NCBI RefSeq assembly: GCF_009017415.1
Contig: NC_092403.1
Coordinates: forward strand, 1,240,001 to 1,304,000
Length of the DNA: 64,000 nt
Direction: 5' to 3'
DNA from: Aspergillus flavus
Lineage: Eukaryota; Ascomycota; Eurotiomycetes; Eurotiales; Aspergillaceae
Position 1 is the stretch's first letter; each line of letters starts with the position of its first letter. The notes under the pieces were generated by a model that was not told where the DNA came from, searched no databases, and was given only the letters and a program-made list of their open reading frames with translations. Below, in pieces: positions 44,376-56,969 of this stretch. The position numbers and the translations under genes were made by a program.

Positions 44376-46244
44376 TGTACTTGATGCTTAGGATGCTAAT
44401 AGTAATGTCGTAGCGTATTGTTTGAGATTACATGGTCCGTCCTATGGCTGTCAACGGTCTGATGCTTGTATGTCGCAGCTTCATTCGTGACGTAATAACT
44501 AGGATCTTTTCCCAATGTACGGCCCATGATCAAGGGACTATAATAGTAGTATGATGCACTGACATGGCTGCAAAACTCAAAATGTAAGTAATTTCCGTGC
44601 ATGTTGCCAATCGGCAGTCCTTTCCAGACATTGCACCGACAAATTTGCCTCAAGCGGAGACACCTGGGACTGACAAGCCGTTTGCCCGTCTCGTCCGAGT
44701 TCAACTCTTTATTTCACGTAGTGATATAGAGCAAGGGGGATAGGGAAGAAAAAGGAAATAGGATGACCGAAGGGATAGTCATTTGTTGAGTGAGAAATAC
44801 CTCGTCTTCATTTCTCCTATATAAGACAAAGTAGGATATAGGCTACAGACCTGCTGTGTGATGCTACCGGCTGAGTATTTACTTTTGCCAAGGAAGAGCA
44901 TACCTACAGTTCTTATTGGATTCAACTAAAACTTTGTGTAGGTGTGTTTGAGCTCTTCGCAATAGCATTGGTCTCACCCTCGGAAAAGCCAATGGCTGAT
45001 GAGGAGACTTAAATAAACAAATGGAAGCGATGTCTGAAAGCTAGATAAGATGATATTCCACCCACAGTTACCTATCACACATGGGTTCACATAGCTATGT
45101 CCACTCTATACCCAAGCAGACCTAATCAATGGATAATAAAATGTACATGATTACATATGAGCGCCTTACATGGTAGACGTGCTCTGTACATCTCCAACGA
45201 GTCCTATCGACGGGTTACTTTACCCTCAGTGAGTCCCGCAAGTAACAAGGCATTTCATGATTCATGCCTAAGAAATAGATTCCAATCGAGCGATGCCGAC
45301 ATAATCCGTGGCGTGCGAAATGCTTCTCAAGTTCTGGGCCATCCTGGTCCACATGCCTTCCTTGAACTCCCTTTGGGCTATTGAAACAGCACTTCCCCAC
45401 AGCAAACCCCGCGATCCACAGCCGGAGTGTAAATATGCTCCGGGCTAATAGGGGCCTTGACCATGATTCGGTTACTTTAGTTTGGGCATTGCTGCTTTAG
45501 GGAGGTATGCGGTGGTTCTGTGGAGCTATGATCCTATCCAATTCATCCTGTGCAAGGATATTTAAGCTAGTTGGTTAGAAAGGAAACGCTAGCCCGCATG
45601 GCTCACGATCCATAAAATCCAAAAGCCGGCGGCCCCGGGTCAGAAGTCATAAGGACTCATGGAATGCCGCGGAGAATGGAACACCTTTGTGATTGAACGG
45701 GACCAAAGTGTCCCATAGTTGATATTGACTAGGGTCACTTCAATAGACACAACTTGTTTACATCTGAACTTCTTTTAATATCTGTCTGCACAAGGTTTGT
45801 TATGGAAGCTATGGCAGGTATTATATAGATTGTTAGCGCTCTTGAATCCTGTGGATATTGATTCCTGAGGCCTATCATTTGACATTTCCTACTAGCAGTT
45901 TGACAGCTACCCCGTACCATGGGTCCTATGTTCAATTCAATAATGGCGTGTGATTGGTCCATTACTGTCGCCTGAAAGAGTACTTCGATTTTCTGTGATT
46001 TACTTGGCTCATCTGGTAACCCGCAAGTTCGGCAGTTTTATATCTGATTAACTTGAACATGAATGATAAGATATTTGGAATCATATTTTGCTAATTCTAG
46101 TTTTGTCCTTTTTCACGGCCATACCATAAACCATTTATGCCCGGTAAGATGCAAAAATAGGAAAGAACTCCAAGAAGAAAAATAAACACCTGGATACAAA
46201 ATCACAAACACGCTAAAAGGTGGACGATGTTATGTCAAGAGAAT
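44376..46244. other. Intergenic, 1.9 kb, no gene seen
   Basis: AT-rich sequence with scattered short frames lacking motifs on both strands. No RNA gene or repeat recognised. Confidence 0.45.
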
Positions 46245-47628
46245 TTACTTGCGCTGACCATAGGCCTTGGTGGCGTATTGACCCTTGTGGACGATCAGGT
46301 CCTGAGGGCGGTAGTCCTCACGGCCGGAGAAAAAGCTGTCCAAAATGCTCTTCGTACCCTCGGCATAGCGGACCTGAGCATCGATGGAAGTACCAGACAT
46401 GTGAGGGACCATGGCGTTACCGCCACCCCATGGGTGCTCAGCGTAGCGGAGAGGGTGGTCCTTGGGAGCTGGCTGAGGGAACCAGACATCTCCACCATAT
46501 CCGCGGAGGTGGCCAGACTTGAGGGCCTCGGCGACATCTTCCTTGACAACAATGGCGCCACGAGCGGTGTTCACGAGCCAAGAGCCTGGGTGAAGTTGTT
46601 AGTAAAAAGAGGAAGGAGGTTGAAGGGATGAAGGGAACTCACCAGGCTTCATCTTAGCAATGAGCTCCTTGTTGAAGAGACCCTTGGTGCTTTCGTGGAG
46701 GGGGCAGTTAATAGTGACAATGTCACACTGGGAAACCATGTCGGCAAGGTCCTCAACACGGCGGCAGCCGATTTCCTTCTCGGTCTCAGCGCTCAGTCCC
46801 TGGTAGTCGTAGTAGAGAAGCTCCTTGCAGTCGAAGGGCTTCAAACGGCGAAGGACACGCTCGCCAATACGGCCAACACCGACGGTTCCCACCACCTTGT
46901 TCTCCAAGTCGAATTCGTTCTTGGCAACAGCAGCAACATCCCACTCGCCATTGCGGATCTGGTCATGGGCGGGGACGAAGTTGCGAACCAGGGTCAGGAT
47001 AGTCATCAGAACATGCTCGGCGACAGATACGACGTTGGAGCCGGTAACCTCAGCCACAGTGATACCACCGTTGGTCTTGTTGGCGGCATTCAGATCGACG
47101 TGGTCGGAGCCAATACCGGCGGTAACGGCAAGCTTCAAGTTCTTGGCCTTGGCAAGGCGCTCGGCAGTGAGATAACCGGGGTGGAAGCTGTGGTGGGTCA
47201 ATTGGCTCAGTCTCGGTCGGAACGGGGCAAGTGACGTACGGAGTGGTAATGATAACTTCGGCATCGACAAGCTCCTTCTCAAACGTGGAGTTGGGGCCTT
47301 CCTTGTCGGAGGTGGTCACCAGGGTGTGGCCCTGGTCTTCGAGCCACTTGCGGATGCCGAGCTCATTCTCAACGGTACCGAGAAGACGAGGTTGTTGCTT
47401 GGCGTGTTCCTTGCCCTAGAAGGAAAGGCAATGTTAGCGTGCTAGGAAGGGAATTGACAGCAGCGCCATACTGCCACCATGATGATGGCTGGTGAATGTA
47501 AGACGAACCTCGTAGAGGACCATAAGAACCTTGCTCTGGGCGCTCGATGAGCTGGAGAAAGTCCGGGAAGCCCGGCTGAGAGGGCTAGCCTTCAAGGCCG
47601 CACGAGTGATGGAGCGAGCAAAAGTCAT
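46245..47628 (-). CDS. fdh: NAD-dependent formate dehydrogenase
   Basis: Four exons (47628-47509, 47415-47240, 47187-46643, 46585-46245) give 393 residues. The enzyme oxidises formate to CO2 with NAD+, detoxifying formate from C1 metabolism and oxalate breakdown. Signature pieces are TTPFHPGYLT (restored by the GTACGT splice), [13 protein letters not shown] with the formate-pocket region, [14 protein letters not shown], the NAD motif [13 protein letters not shown] near residue 205, [35 protein letters not shown] and the catalytic histidine in [12 protein letters not shown]. The N-terminus [29 protein letters not shown] would suit a mitochondrial targeting peptide. A TTTAAATATT stretch lies about 100 bp upstream of the ATG. 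This is the A. nidulans aciA-type enzyme by family. Confidence 0.96.
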
Positions 47629-50609
47629 TTTGAAGAGATGCTTTTGGATTGGGGGTATTATTAGAGAAGTAATTGAATGACTGGATTATGGAGAAAAAGT
47701 CCTGGGATCTGTGAGGACTTCTGTAATATTTAAAGGAAGAGCCACGAGGGGAAGGGAGGGAGGGGTTTTGGGATAGACGGACATATCTCGGATATCATGA
47801 GATCAGACCGCACTCTACACGGAGGTCTAGACAGCACCATCTTTGGAGGAGTAACAAACTTCTTGCGGAGGCGGTTCATTCCAGCTTCCCCTCATGAGGG
47901 GAAACGGCTTGAATCCTCTTCCAACGTGTCTCCGCACCTGCATCTGTCTCCACTTAGTGCATGAAATGCGGTGTTTCGCCTGAGCATCATATGGATTTAC
48001 CCCCTTATACAAGTAATTAATCCCGTAGTCAAACAGCTTATGTTCGATCACTCTAAGACCCCTAGAATTGACTTGAACCCATTCCAACAGAAGTCTCGTT
48101 GCATTGGTTACGGCACATTGACGTTACGGATCCAGGAAACCGCCAAGAGGATCCACGTTCGCTCAATTCCTGCCCCGATTTGGGAAATACTATCCAACCA
48201 ATGGCCGCCTAAGACCTCTCATTGGCCTCTAGGTGATGTTTCATAGACGTTCTTCCAGGATCTTGACCAACAGTACCAATACTGAGTCCTACTGGCTCAT
48301 GGTGGCCCATCTTCTAGCAATTAACACCCGGCGTACGCCGCCATAAACCTACACGTATTCAGGAAGATTACGACAGCGAAGCCAAAGAACGGCTGATTGT
48401 TATAAATACTATAAATATTACAATAAATATAGCGCGGCAGAGAATCATCCACACGCACACCTCGAGTTCTGATGTACAACTTCCAGTCTCAAACTCAACA
48501 TACCTTCCGGTCTGTACCTCAAGAATGCCCTGCGACTAGTATACTGTGGCTAGCTATGCATCCGTTTGAGGACTGTCGCTGACCAGTATAGTGAGGGTAT
48601 AGGCCTTACACTGATTCGACGCAAATCTTAGTCGCCGAGCGTTATCCGAGGTATCGCCAGAGGAAGTCACTCGGTTTTTGGAGTCCAACGCAAGCATTTA
48701 TTTCACTCCGCACTAATCCAGACATCGATTACCCCGTACCTTCGACTTATTCTTCAGAAGATTATGAATCAATCCCATAGGGTAACATTGACCAGCCCGA
48801 TCCACGACCCACCATGACCTGATCGCCCGGCGCCAAACGTAAGATGAGAGTGGGACCTTTTCTTTCCCCCCAGCGGCATCTTTTACCTTCTGCTCCCGGG
48901 AATTTTTTCCCAGATTCTTGTCGACGCGGGGAAATCCCCAATTTTACTCCAACGCGACACGACGAAACGACACCTTCTACAGAATGCGGGACAATAGAAT
49001 CTTTCTCCACGCGGTCGACAACAAAGGCGAGCATTTCCCACAAGGTGTCATCTTCGGTAATATGGTCATGATGACGGTCGCAAGCCTCGCCTCCGCGCTC
49101 GGCTGCTGCCAATTGTCGAGGGTTTCAGTGCCTTGTTGAATTGACTACGACCAGGTGAATGGTATCTGTCGCAATTGTCTCCGTGGTATTATTCGCGGCA
49201 TTGTGCATAGTCGCGCATTCGCTGAAGACTTCGTGTGCGATCATTGATCATCGCAATTTCTACGTGAAACCGGAAGTGTTGCTGAGATGCCCAGAGTCCG
49301 GACGATTTGGACCTCCACCAGAGCCATTACGACGAAACCACGGCCTCATTTATTGCCATGAGCGAAGAATAGCAACTCCCGATTCAACTTATCACTGGGA
49401 AGAAGTTGCTGGGCCAAAGTATCCTCAAACCCGATCGCAAACGGGAGGTATGCATCGTGTGAGTCTGCTTTGTCTAACCAGCCCTGCCAATGCGATCGCA
49501 AAAGTCATAATCTCTCCGACGCAAGTCCTACTAATTTCCAAAGAGAACGCTCGAGATAGCGTTGTTATAGATGCATGGTTAGCTAGGGCCGAATGCCGAA
49601 GACACGTTGTAATGCGATAGACATCAGCTGACGCGGCCAGCTTCTGCTCTTGTACTGCCTCCATCGTCGCGCAGTCGTCCACCCTGCCAAAATTCCACTA
49701 CCCTGACTTGCTTTTTCCCGAAATCCACAGCATTGAGCTGCACCGAGGATCTTTACATCAAATCCTAGCATAAAGGTCTTTTATAATCCAGCTTCTATGG
49801 CCCGATTACGTTCGTTTGCATTTGCGCCATTGAATGAGATACGAGTTAAACCGGCGCATACCACTCTCTCAACACGTCGATGGGCATTGTCGGATTCTTT
49901 GGGCTGTCTACCATTCCACGGGCTGACCGCTGCGAGAAAATCTGCCCTCAGGGCTGTCGAGCCTGGGCAAAACTCCCAATACTACCACTTGACGATGTAT
50001 GCGAAGAACTAGGCCGTGCTGACCATCGATGACGCGTAGTTACTAACTGCAAGGACACAATGTCATACCGAATATGACCTTGGCGAGTGGGAACTTGTAA
50101 AGTTGGAGATAACCTTACCGGTCGCGTCAACCTATGTTCCACGACTAAAATAACGTATAAAACAATTGTAGCAGTCTATATACTTTTTTGCGGCTACTAC
50201 TAGTGGACTCTCACTTTGCAATCTTCTCCCCGAGACCAGGGACTTGGAAAAAGATATGTCCCTATGTTATGCCTAGAACAAATAGAAACCAATCAGCAAC
50301 CAAGTGTGTACGAGCGCCTGAAGTTCGAGCACACAAATAGCTATATCTCACCATATAAATGAGCACTTAGTCGAAAAACATCTCAGCACATAGGGTATAC
50401 TGTAGTAAACCCGGGATACTCTCGATCATTGAGCAATTCTACCTTCAATTTGCACATGCCGGATATATATATTTAGTTACCTTGGTAGTTACGTCTAGGA
50501 CAGAGGGCATAAATCAAGTTGGAGGCAGATGTCTGGACATTCGATCAGCATGTACACGTCTTCTATATCAAAATAAGAAATACTGACACAGTTTGAGCGT
50601 CATTATTTG

Positions 50610-50632
50610 AAAAAAAAAAAAAAAAAAAAAAA
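50610..50632 (+). repeat. A(23) homopolymer tract
   Basis: An uninterrupted run of 23 adenines. It may be the tail of an old retroposed copy or plain slippage. No recognisable reverse-transcribed gene precedes it. Confidence 0.9.
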
Positions 50633-50968
50633 GACTGGCAAGTCTCTCAGTCTTGATCTTGGCAGCCCTGAGCGATAGATGACTAAATTGGCTTAGTGTG
50701 TAGTTGCAAAAGAAACTAGCTCCTTAGGGTTAGACGAATCAAGCCTCTACCTGTTATCTACTTTAACTATAAAGATTAGGCTTTTCTAGCTATACGGATC
50801 CCTTTCTAGATATCCATTGAGGGCTTCAGGATTATCCCTACATCTTCGTCACTGTGGCCGGAGCTCGGGAAGTGGAAAATATATTTCCCGAGAATTCAAG
50901 GCCAAAATCAGACCCAGCCAGAGATTCAAATCTTCATCTACCCCATTGGGGTGCTAGCTCCTACAGTG

Positions 50969-51231
50969 TCAGGATTTAGTGTCAGGCGGAGCAGCTCTGA
51001 GCCTCTGGAGTCAGGATACCTCAGAAAGGATCATGTGATTTCTTTGACCGTGAGATAGGTTATACATGTCACCTTTTTGAAAAGAATTAACTATACTCCG
51101 TATTCCTGATACAGTTAAATCTCTGAGACAATCGGAACTCTCCGGAGCTCTTTACTCCGGGGTTATATAATATCAGCTCCGAGCCTCCGACTGCCTCAGA
51201 CCTACCCTAACTCAAAGCCACTAAATCCTGA
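50969..51231. mobile_element. Candidate MITE with 13-bp terminal inverted repeats
   Basis: TCAGGATTTAGTG at 50969-50981 is exactly complementary to CACTAAATCCTGA at 51219-51231, bounding 263 bp without coding capacity. Just inside lie two direct repeats, CAGCTCTGAGCCTCTG at 50992 and CAGCTCCGAGCCTCCG at 51174, which differ by C/T changes only. I did not find a clear target-site duplication, so the exact ends are uncertain. Confidence 0.4.
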
Positions 51232-51750
51232 TCCCCCAGCAAATGGGACCACTACCCCACTGTTGCCCTCCTGATCCAGCCACAATTAGATGTGGTGCTG
51301 CGTAGCCTTCCTCAAACAGTTGCTCACTTTTATTGGATATGCCTTTCCTCCGTTTGTAGTGCTGTTGGGATTGTGCTCGAGCGGGTTTTTAATAACGGTT
51401 CCTTACCCATGGTGACTTCTGCTAGGTTGCCATTGGCAGTGATTCATGGAAACAGATTGTCCAAGCCCGGGACAAACGCTCATTAAGTAGGCTTCATTAT
51501 GACCCCGAGGGTGTCCCGTCTCAATGCAGAAGGATTAACCTGCAATATGAATTCCCTAGGGACCCGGGACTCGTATTATTACGCTCTACTAGGTTCGAGA
51601 TTTGGGATCATCACATTATGACGGAGTATATAATTATGATTCAATAGCATATGATCATTGGATGTGTCACTATAAGCCCACGTCTAACTGAACACAAACA
51701 CCATCACTCACTCTATATATACGTCCTATCCCCACTCTTTTCGTCGTCCA

Positions 51751-52633
51751 TTACCGAATTGAGTTCAATTTCTGGGCGGCAACCTCCAGGAGATTGTCTT
51801 GCCCCAGAGCATTCTGAGTATAGCGCGCGTTGTACTTGATGATCTTCTTGACCTTGTTGTAACCCTGCACGGTGAGAGGGAGAGGCTCGGTGCTGAGGTT
51901 CCACATAACCTCCTCAGTGCAAGGAGGGGTGGTAAGGGAACCGGTGTACTGGTAGACTCCGTGACGGTTGAAGTGATCCAGAAGGCCCCCGAAGTCCAAT
52001 TGGCCAGTCGTAGTGGAAGTGCCGGCATCGGGGATATTATCGATGGGAGCGAAAACAGAGTCGAAGAGGGGAACCGAGTCGCCGACCTCAGAGAGCTGAA
52101 AGAAGAAGCCGACGACGGCAGTTTCCTTGGCTAGGGGGGAATGGTCAGTGGTTATTCATTTGAGAATACAGGAAGAAATGGGGCTTACCGGCGGTCTGGA
52201 AGACAAAGTGGACTTCCATCGGGAAGTGTTCCTCGTTGACGTGGTGCTCACTGGGGGTATGGAAGTGGAACTGAGCCAGAGTGTAGGTCTTGCTGTTGGC
52301 TGTCAGTGAGCCATTGGTCAAGGTAACCTGGAGACCGAAGCCCAGGTTCTCCAACTTGGAGCCGTCGGCCAGGGGTAGGTCGAGCTTGAGGGAGCCCGAT
52401 GCAGCATAGTCGATGGCAGCGCTGTCAATGACAATGGGCGACTGGTGTTTACCCTTGGCGCAGGCCTCGTTAGCCTCGTCAAGGCCATACCAGTTCAAGG
52501 GGCCTCCAAGCCCAGTGTAGTTGAACTTGTTGGCATCATCCAGACCACCTGCCGCACGGCGCATGACAGGACTGTGGATGCAAAAGGCCGATGCACCGGC
52601 CAAGAGGGGGAGCAAAGTAGTGGCGAACTTCAT
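51751..52633 (-). CDS. Secreted alpha-type carbonic anhydrase
   Basis: Two exons (52633-52189 and 52130-51751) give 274 residues of an alpha-carbonic anhydrase, hydrating CO2 to bicarbonate with zinc. Residues 1-17 are a signal peptide. GKHQSPIVID near residue 61 opens the domain. The zinc ligands are His123 and His125 in FHFHTPSEH and His142 in MEVHFVF. VGFFFQLSEVGD and the C-terminal TGSLTTPPCTEEVMW (with its proton-shuttle/pocket threonine) are present. Cysteines near residues 58 and 219 could pair as in other family members. Intron 52131-52188 has GTAAGC and CTAG ends. Alpha-class enzymes in moulds are extracellular and often induced by ambient pH or CO2 conditions. TATAAGTA-like sequence lies about 70 bp upstream. 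Confidence 0.93.
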
Positions 52634-53283
52634 GACGGATGAACAGCGAAAAAAGATAATGGGTTGGAAGCAAGGTAACCACATAGTGAGTGGCACGATG
52701 CTACTTATACTTCCCCTCCCAAGAGAACTGCTGGAGCAATATTACATCTGTGTTAATGATCCCTCTCCTGCATCCCAGCGGCTGTTTCCACGTGTATTCG
52801 AGATCGACGGCCCACAAGTTCTATCCTGCTTCCATTACCATGGCTTCGGTTGACTATTCCGTATATCCCCACACCAGATTCCCCAGGCCAGCGCTGTGTG
52901 CCGCCAGAAACCCGACACCAGGGGCTATTCTGTATCAATTGGTCACTGGGTGGCTGCTGAGATTTGTTCATCATGAGCTGACATCGGTCGGTGAAACATT
53001 GCAAATCGCTATTGAAGGTGAAGACTGGGCAAGTACTGACATGGTTTGGATACTTAGATATAGATTAATAATAGCCTTGGCGTTCGAAAAGACTGATGCG
53101 ATGGTGAGCCATATATGACGGACTAATTCTAACTTAATGTCAACAGACGATGCTTTACAGGAAGCTTGGCGTTTTACATAGCCACGACCGCCACGTACTT
53201 ATAATCTTAAGTTTTTATGGTATAGTCGTGGCCTAGTAGAGTCTTATAAATTACTATTCTATAGTAAAATCCTATTATTAATC

Positions 53284-53358
<75 letters not shown>

Positions 53359-54153
53359 GGTGGTGGTAGGGTAGGCCCTAATCTTCGTAGTTATGGTGCC
53401 TAAAGTTAGTATAGTAGTATCTAAATCTAGGTGACATGGTACCCGAAGATAGAATAGATTCTTTAAATTTAAAGCTTTAAAATACTGCAGGATTGAGTTA
53501 TCTAACGTGGTGATTATTTTTGGAAGCAAACTAGTTAAAGATGCGGATTTCCTATCAACAATATGCTGTTGGTAAAGTTGGTAAAGATTCTTGGTTGACC
53601 GTTAGCTAGATTTAGTCCACCGTAACCATATGTCCCGTCATTTGCTACTTGGCGTGTGCCAAACTGGCTGAAAGGATCTGCCGTGGTGATCCTTCAACGC
53701 TGGATTGCTATCCTGATTCTGTCTAGTAAGTTCTGCTCTAGCGGATCGCTCGTCTCGCGCACCGAGTAAAACGTTATCATTAGTGAGTACGGATAAAGTG
53801 CTTCCGGAAGTGCGAAACAGTCAGGATAGGATCCGAGAAATTTATTCGGCCCTCAACGGTTATAGTAACACTTTTTTATTATAAATTGAGAGACTCATGC
53901 AGCTTTACAACCACGATTGGCGTCTTTCTTTAGTACAAGGCCATCGCGTTGTCTTCCATCTGGGTTCCTCGCTGCCCAAACCTTGTGTCCCGTCCGTGGG
54001 CCTGCGCCGATCTTGGTACATCCACATATATTTGCAGGATGCGACATTTAGATTGATTCAGGCGGCTTGGTGATGTTTGTCAACTTGTCCCTGTCTGCGG
54101 TCAGCGTCTTCAATCTCGAAATAGAACGTGAGACAAAAACAAAATTGACTTTA
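52634..54153. other. Intergenic with a microsatellite
   Basis: No supported gene. Holds the trinucleotide tract at 53284 and AT-rich flanks. GCCACGAC (about 53182) and GTCGTGGC (about 53227) form a short inverted repeat around an AT-rich loop. Confidence 0.5.
53284..53368. repeat. (AGT)22 microsatellite running into (GGT)n
   Basis: About 22 perfect AGT units (53284-53349) are followed by about six GGT units. The block is a simple sequence repeat, likely length-variable between strains. It lies outside any supported gene. Confidence 0.95.
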
Positions 54154-54737
54154 TTACCCGTTCAGCTTCTTGATGAGCATACCGAGCCCTTCATGGGAAT
54201 AGTCCTTGGAATTCCACATATCTTTGTGATACACAACTTTCTCATTAGGTTCCTTGCCTTCAAGCCTGAGGCTGATAAGACTGTCTGCAATTTTAGAAGC
54301 ATGAACCCCAGAAAAAGTATACTTCTGTCGCTGCTTCCACACAAGCTCATGCTCTGTCGACGCCGTGACTTCTGTAGCCAGTGTCTCAGACTTGGCAAAC
54401 AGTTTCGGGATACCATACCATTGGCCGGCTATTTTGTACCTATGTTCCATCAGTGTATGCTGCCTATGAGTCCAGGTTTCAACCCATACCGCGTGTCGCA
54501 ATAACTGAAAGGATCGTCGTAGATTGCCTGTTCGGCATAGACCTTCATGTCGTCTTCCGAGGCACTGCCGCCGTAAAGAGCAATAATGCTTTTCTGGATT
54601 GCAGCCCGAGTGGGCGAAATGGAGATGGATCTTTCAGGGTGAGGTACATAGTCTACCTCGCCATTCACGTTCTTTGGTGGCTCAGGATGTGGCTCGACGC
54701 CCCTTTGGTCAGGGTGTGGGGATGTTGAAGATGGCAT
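54154..54737 (-). CDS. Conserved fungal protein, probable NTF2/SnoaL-like fold
   Basis: Two exons (54737-54490 and 54439-54154) give 177 residues. The splice restores DDPFSYCDTRYKIAGQWYGIPKLF, which reads as continuous conserved sequence. The N-terminal 45 residues are Pro/Ser-rich and charged. The rest has the alternating helix/strand pattern of NTF2-like proteins: YAEQAIYDDPFSY as the cone helix and first strand, WKQRQKYTFSGVHAS and SLISLRLEG as sheet strands, then KVVYHKDMWN and GLGMLIKKLNG. No signal peptide is visible. Members of this fold include small enzymes and binding proteins, so function is open. The start at 54737 is the only plausible one. Confidence 0.75.
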
Positions 54738-55714
54738 CTTGGACTTGGAAGGTGAGAATGTAAAATTTCAGTGGCAATGACACTGAACAGTGGATCTATA
54801 GTGTTGTAGTCTTAAGGAGGAGGGAAGAAATTAGGTCAAACCCTGTCGATATACATGACTTTCGAAACCCATGACGTCATCCGAATGTCAGTCACTTGAC
54901 TCGGCTCAGGGCTACCAGACTCAGTATCGTCTTCGGGAGTACTTTGGTTCTTACTGTACTGTCCCTATCAAGGTTCTACTAGTGGCACGAATACTTGCTA
55001 TCAGTGTTCTGAAAAGCATAGAGAAATACTCCATATCTCCGTCTACACGCAGCTGATACTACGTGCCCTACAATCGCCAGACGGAAATCGATTTTGATCT
55101 TTAACACACGTCTTCACAATGTAACTACGGATCTTTTACCTCACATAAGAGACTTTTATATATTACAGGGCGTATCTGAAACTTAGGTCAGGACTGGCGG
55201 GAATCTCGGTGGACGGCATTCGCCGATGTGAACTGGCAGCGCCCATAAAAGTCAACAGTGGATAGTGAGTGAATGGTTTGCCGGTGGGTATCTAATCTTC
55301 CCCAAATTTGCTTCACTATGAACTCGGTGGGAGCAGAGTTCGTAGCTTCACTGATGCTAGGAAGCATTCCTACTGGGCGGAGCATGAGTCTTTCGACCAC
55401 GCAACTACATACTCGTTTGGCCGGTTTAAGCTCTACCAGATAGCCTTCTAACTCGCTGCGTCACGCGAGTGTTGCCTTGATCTGAATCTATTTACATCGT
55501 TACCGCCGGTGTTGTTCCCTACCTACACCGTCTTCTCGCTTCATCCTTCTTACTCAACAAAAAGCTGACCTCGTACAACCCAGCAATATGAGCGAGTCTG
55601 ATCACAAAGGACTTAATATGCCACTTGTTCAGAGTTAGGGTATCATGGCCGAGACGAAAGAGACTTCGATAGTCAAATACAACCATAAGAAGGTTCAAGG
55701 TCACGGCAAGCCAA
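54738..55714. other. Intergenic, no gene seen
   Basis: No motif-bearing frames. Minor frames near 55188 and 55519 (minus) are unsupported. Confidence 0.4.
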
Positions 55715-56969
55715 TCCTACAGTGATATCCTTGGCCATGCTAACGTACAACTTGGCACTTGTTATACAGATTATACCCAACGAAACAACGGCTCAGGACG
55801 TTACTAACCAGTTATCGAAGTGATCCTCATGGGGAGAATTTGACATTGGTCAGCTGTACAAGGACGGTAAGCTGCTGGAGAACCAGAATGTTCTGACAGC
55901 ACACTCTTGTGGAGAAAATATGTTGACCATGAAGATCTCAGCCGACGCAGCTGCAAAATACTGGTATATTCTGAAAACCGCAAATATTCGCCACTATAAA
56001 ATTCGTGGGCAAAAGCAAACCACGTCACAGGCAAGTATTATCAAGTCCATCACCCTCGTCGATGTACCTGAACCAAAGCCTGGATATCATTTTTCAACCC
56101 TCTCTCGGGCCATACTTCCCCTATTGCGATAGAGCAAGTCTAATATTTCACTCACAGATAACCGCGGAGGGTGTATCGCACCTTTTTCTCCGAAAAATTC
56201 TCTCAGTCCCCTATCCTAATGAACAACTTAGCATTCAAGAGGATGTAGAGCAATTGCTCGCGCCAGATGGCTGTTGGTATGCTGGAAACGAGAGCCTGTT
56301 CTTGCCTGTGAGATTCCTGAACGGTCACTGACAACCTTCGTTACTAAAGAGCATATATACCGCACTTTTAAAAAGCGGCGTTGAGATTGCACCATTTATG
56401 GTGACAGCTATGCTGATGTACGCGACGCGCCATATCGAGTCAACCGGACAGACACATCCAATGTCGACAGACAAAGTTACACTTCCATTGAAAATACCAG
56501 ATGTCCCATTCGTGTGGGATAGCGAGGTAGAACTTTCACTCTTCGAGGAAGTGCCAAGGCTAGACGGTATTTGTAATCTATATCTCACTGGACGCCCCGT
56601 ACTCCACGGTCAACCGGGCCCAATCAAGGATGAAACACCTAACCTGGTGCATTTCTGTGTCCAGCACAAGCAGCTGCGCCTAGATTCGGAGGCTCAACTA
56701 ATGTTCTATCTGTATATGGCATGGTACTACCGCAAGGATGACAAGAGACCATATACCATGGGGTTCCTATGCATGGGTTGAGCAGCGATGGTACGAATTA
56801 CATCTTTGTAAAGGTTGCTCCAAAGGATTCTGACAACATAGCATTCTGCACAAGCAGATTACTCCTCGGAAGAACGAAAGCGGACCGGGACAAGATCTCT
56901 TCGCACATTATCCACCTCATTTACGGCAAGCCTCATCAAGGACATCACAACCGCCATACAGTCAGCTAA
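55715..56969 (+). pseudogene. Decayed protein-coding gene of unknown family
   Basis: Protein-like sequence runs along the plus strand in three frames. The first reads TYNLALVIQII, then an in-frame TGA at about 55811, WGEFDIGQLYKDGKLLE, ISADAAAKYWYILKT and KSITLVDVPEPKPG. The next, from about 56100, gives ITAEGVSHLFLRKILSVPYP and EDVEQLLAPDGCWYAG, and stops at 56329. The third (56338-56781) gives KIPDVPFVWDSEVELSLFEEVPRL and ETPNLVHFCVQHKQL, and stops; a further shift yields VKVAPKDSD and IIHLIYGKPH. No intron pairs link these frames. At least one nonsense change and three frame changes mean it cannot be translated as one product. I cannot name the ancestral family. Confidence 0.5.

Larger units (their letters stand above)
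47629..51750. other. Gene-poor region, 4.1 kb
   Basis: Apart from the A tract at 50610 and the candidate MITE at 50969, I see no supported gene. Frames at 47827, 48762, 49159 and 49425 overlap on opposite strands and have no motifs. The sequence from 50100 is AT-rich and stop-dense, as expected for aged repeat DNA. Confidence 0.5.

Noticed and set aside
46695..47234. 179-codon plus-strand frame
   Set aside because: Antisense to the formate dehydrogenase; no motif.
49159..49620. 153-codon plus-strand frame with a hydrophobic start
   Set aside because: It begins like a signal peptide, but the rest is low in order and has no motif. A comparable minus-strand frame overlaps it, so I do not call it a gene.
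50580..50660. A(23) tract as a retrotransposon tail
   Set aside because: No reverse transcriptase, gene-like sequence or target duplication precedes it; simple slippage is enough.
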